64,000 nt of DNA from Arenicellales bacterium (GTDB lineage Bacteria > Pseudomonadota > Gammaproteobacteria > Arenicellales > JAHEKD01): assembly GCA_028284225.1 (NCBI GenBank), contig JANQSD010000019.1, positions 62,001-126,000 on the forward strand. Direction: 5' to 3'. A program made the translations under genes and the position numbers. The notes below the pieces were generated by a model. It was not told where the DNA came from. It saw only the letters and a list, made by a program, of their open reading frames with translations, and ran no database searches. How positions within the stretch are numbered: the first letter of the stretch is position 1; every line of letters starts with the position of its first letter. Shown here in pieces: positions 62,427-64,000 of this stretch.

Positions 62427-63257
62427 ATGAGTTATAGAAAAAGAATATATATTTCTTACTGTCAAGCGGACATAGAAGTGGCCTTAGACATTAAAAAAAG
62501 GTTGTATGATGAGTGCATTGAAGTCCTGACTAACTATAACTTTGAGCAAGGTTCAAATATTCAAACCAATCTAAAGTACTTTGTTGAATCTAGCGACATC
62601 ATTCTATTACTGCTCTCTAAATCTTATTTTCACTCAGCATATAGTGAGAAAGAGCTATACACTTTCCTCGATAGAAGCAAAAAAAGAAAGGTTTCCATCA
62701 TTCCAGTAGCCATTGAAAGGTGCAATATTCCTTGGCAGCTGAAAAACCTCAATACGATTTATTTCTACAAAAACATTGATGCTGGAATAGAAAAATTAAA
62801 ACGGCAAATAAATGTCTTGGAGCATGTTAGCTTTGATAAATTCACTGCTAAAGGCTTTGAAGAATTCACATACTTGCTGCTAAAGGAATATGGGTTCAGG
62901 AATATAAGTCGTGAATTCCATAATTCAGATTATGGAATTGATTTTGTTGCTGAGGCTTATACAAAAAACCCATTCGGTTTTATGCAAAAGGAAATTTGGA
63001 TTGTAGAAGTTAAGTTTTATGAGAACGAACGCTTTAGTATAAATACTATTAAGCAGTTGTTTGAATACAAGCGCAGCATTCTACCTCATGACAGCAAGAT
63101 GCTACTCATCACCAATAGTATTTTAACGTCAGTTGCAGAAAATTATCTTGAAGATATTCAAAAACACGAGAACACTCAGATTGAGGTGATTGATGGTATA
63201 AAGTTAAAAAAGCTCATAGCTAAAAGAATAAAACTAATTAATGAGTTTATGCCATAA
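62427..63257 (+). CDS. TIR-domain + Mrr-like restriction endonuclease fusion
   Basis: TIR: KRIYISYCQADIEVALDIKKRLYDE...SSDIILLLLSKSYFHSAYSEKEL; Mrr-like: FTAKGFEEFTYLLLKEYGFRN...DYGIDFVAEA...WIVEVKFYENERFS. Confidence 0.8.
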   Translation: MSYRKRIYISYCQADIEVALDIKKRLYDECIEVLTNYNFEQGSNIQTNLKYFVESSDIILLLLSKSYFHSAYSEKELYTFLDRSKKRKVSIIPVAIERCNIPWQLKNLNTIYFYKNIDAGIEKLKRQINVLEHVSFDKFTAKGFEEFTYLLLKEYGFRNISREFHNSDYGIDFVAEAYTKNPFGFMQKEIWIVEVKFYENERFSINTIKQLFEYKRSILPHDSKMLLITNSILTSVAENYLEDIQKHENTQIEVIDGIKLKKLIAKRIKLINEFMP

Positions 63258-63811
63258 TGAACGAGGTTAATGATTTTATAATGGCATTGGATAACTGTCC
63301 ATTAGGAAATCCCGGATGGGTTCAATTTGAGGACTTATGTACGGATATTTTTTCATTTTTATTCATTCCGCCTTTGAGTCCACCTAACAGGCAAGCACGA
63401 ACATACTCAGGCGTTAATAGAAGAGATGCGGTCTATCCAAACAGAAATATTACACCGAATAGTAATCCGTGTTCAAGCAATTGGCATCACCTGTTTCTCG
63501 AACTAAATGCCCGTATGATCTTGGTAGAGTATAAGAATTACAACAATACTGAAATTGGACATGAAGAAGTAAATCAAACTAGGAATTATTTGACAAACCC
63601 CATGGGAAGACTTGCTCTAATGGTTTGTAGTAAGCAACCAAATGAATCAGCCCATCGACAGAGAAATACCGTCTTCACTCAAGATCAGAAAGTTATAGTG
63701 TTCCTAGACAAGGAGCATTTAAAAGAAATGCTGGCCATGAAGGAAAGAGGTGAAGACCCCTCAGACTTAATTATCGACTTGGTAGAAAGATTTTACATCC
63801 AGCATGAGTAG
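63257..63811 (+). CDS. PD-(D/E)XK nuclease-like protein, overlapping start with TIR gene
   Basis: WVQFEDLCTDIFSFLFIPP...RRDAVYPN...MILVEYKNYNNTEIGHEEVNQTRNYL; start overlaps upstream stop (ATAATG). Confidence 0.65.
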   Translation: MNEVNDFIMALDNCPLGNPGWVQFEDLCTDIFSFLFIPPLSPPNRQARTYSGVNRRDAVYPNRNITPNSNPCSSNWHHLFLELNARMILVEYKNYNNTEIGHEEVNQTRNYLTNPMGRLALMVCSKQPNESAHRQRNTVFTQDQKVIVFLDKEHLKEMLAMKERGEDPSDLIIDLVERFYIQHE

Positions 63812-63885
63812 TGTTAATCAGCAAACGAGTAGCTCTACCAGACAAAATACTCGCTGCGCTCGCATTTTGCCAGTGAGCTAAGCAT
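63812..63885 (+). other. degenerate attC-like hairpin 6
   Basis: AGCTC...CAAAATACTCGCTGCGCTCGCATTTTG...GAGCT imperfect long hairpin just after cassette ORF. Confidence 0.35.
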
Positions 63886-64000
63886 TAAAGTCTGGTTTGA
63901 AATAATATTTGGAAAATACAATCAAATAATAAACGTCTGTTCAGGGCAACAATTTGCCATTGCCACAGCTAGCTGTCATTGTCTTTTTCAAGTACATCCA

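Noticed and set aside
1-64000. CRISPR arrays, tRNA, rRNA genes, prophage
   Set aside because: No regularly spaced repeats, tRNA-like cloverleaf or phage structural genes noticed by reading; a tRNAscan/CRISPR search was not run

Overview
64 kb of what looks like a gammaproteobacterial chromosome (inferred from gene content: hut, cobCST, lgt, rimO, prfC, gltA, polB, icd, cpxRA-like). Core blocks: a complete histidine-utilisation locus (hutG-H-F / hutI-C-U) with a perfect palindromic operator, cobC/cobS/cobT, M48 protease, CpxRA-like two-component genes, icd, GGT, a small glycan-type locus, lgt, ExeA/GspB-like genes, rimO, a DUF349 protein, prfC, gltA, polB. Accessory parts: a partial ISL3-type transposase at the left edge; a secreted EEP-fold nuclease/phosphatase between two small secreted proteins; an IS3-family element truncating a SAM-domain class III cyclase gene; a putative amidinotransferase/transporter cluster; an unannotated 40-aa peptide gene with a lasso-RiPP-like leader next to a convergent asparagine-synthase-like gene; and, at the right end, an integron-type cassette array (several attC-like sites, no integrase in the window) carrying several nuclease/defence-like genes, including a TIR + Mrr-like nuclease fusion overlapping a second PD-(D/E)XK-like ORF. 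An intergenic RNA with three consecutive hairpins each displaying AGGA in the loop plus an intrinsic terminator (4661-4757) is a strong CsrA/RsmA-sequestering sRNA candidate. All assignments are by reading motifs; no database search was run.
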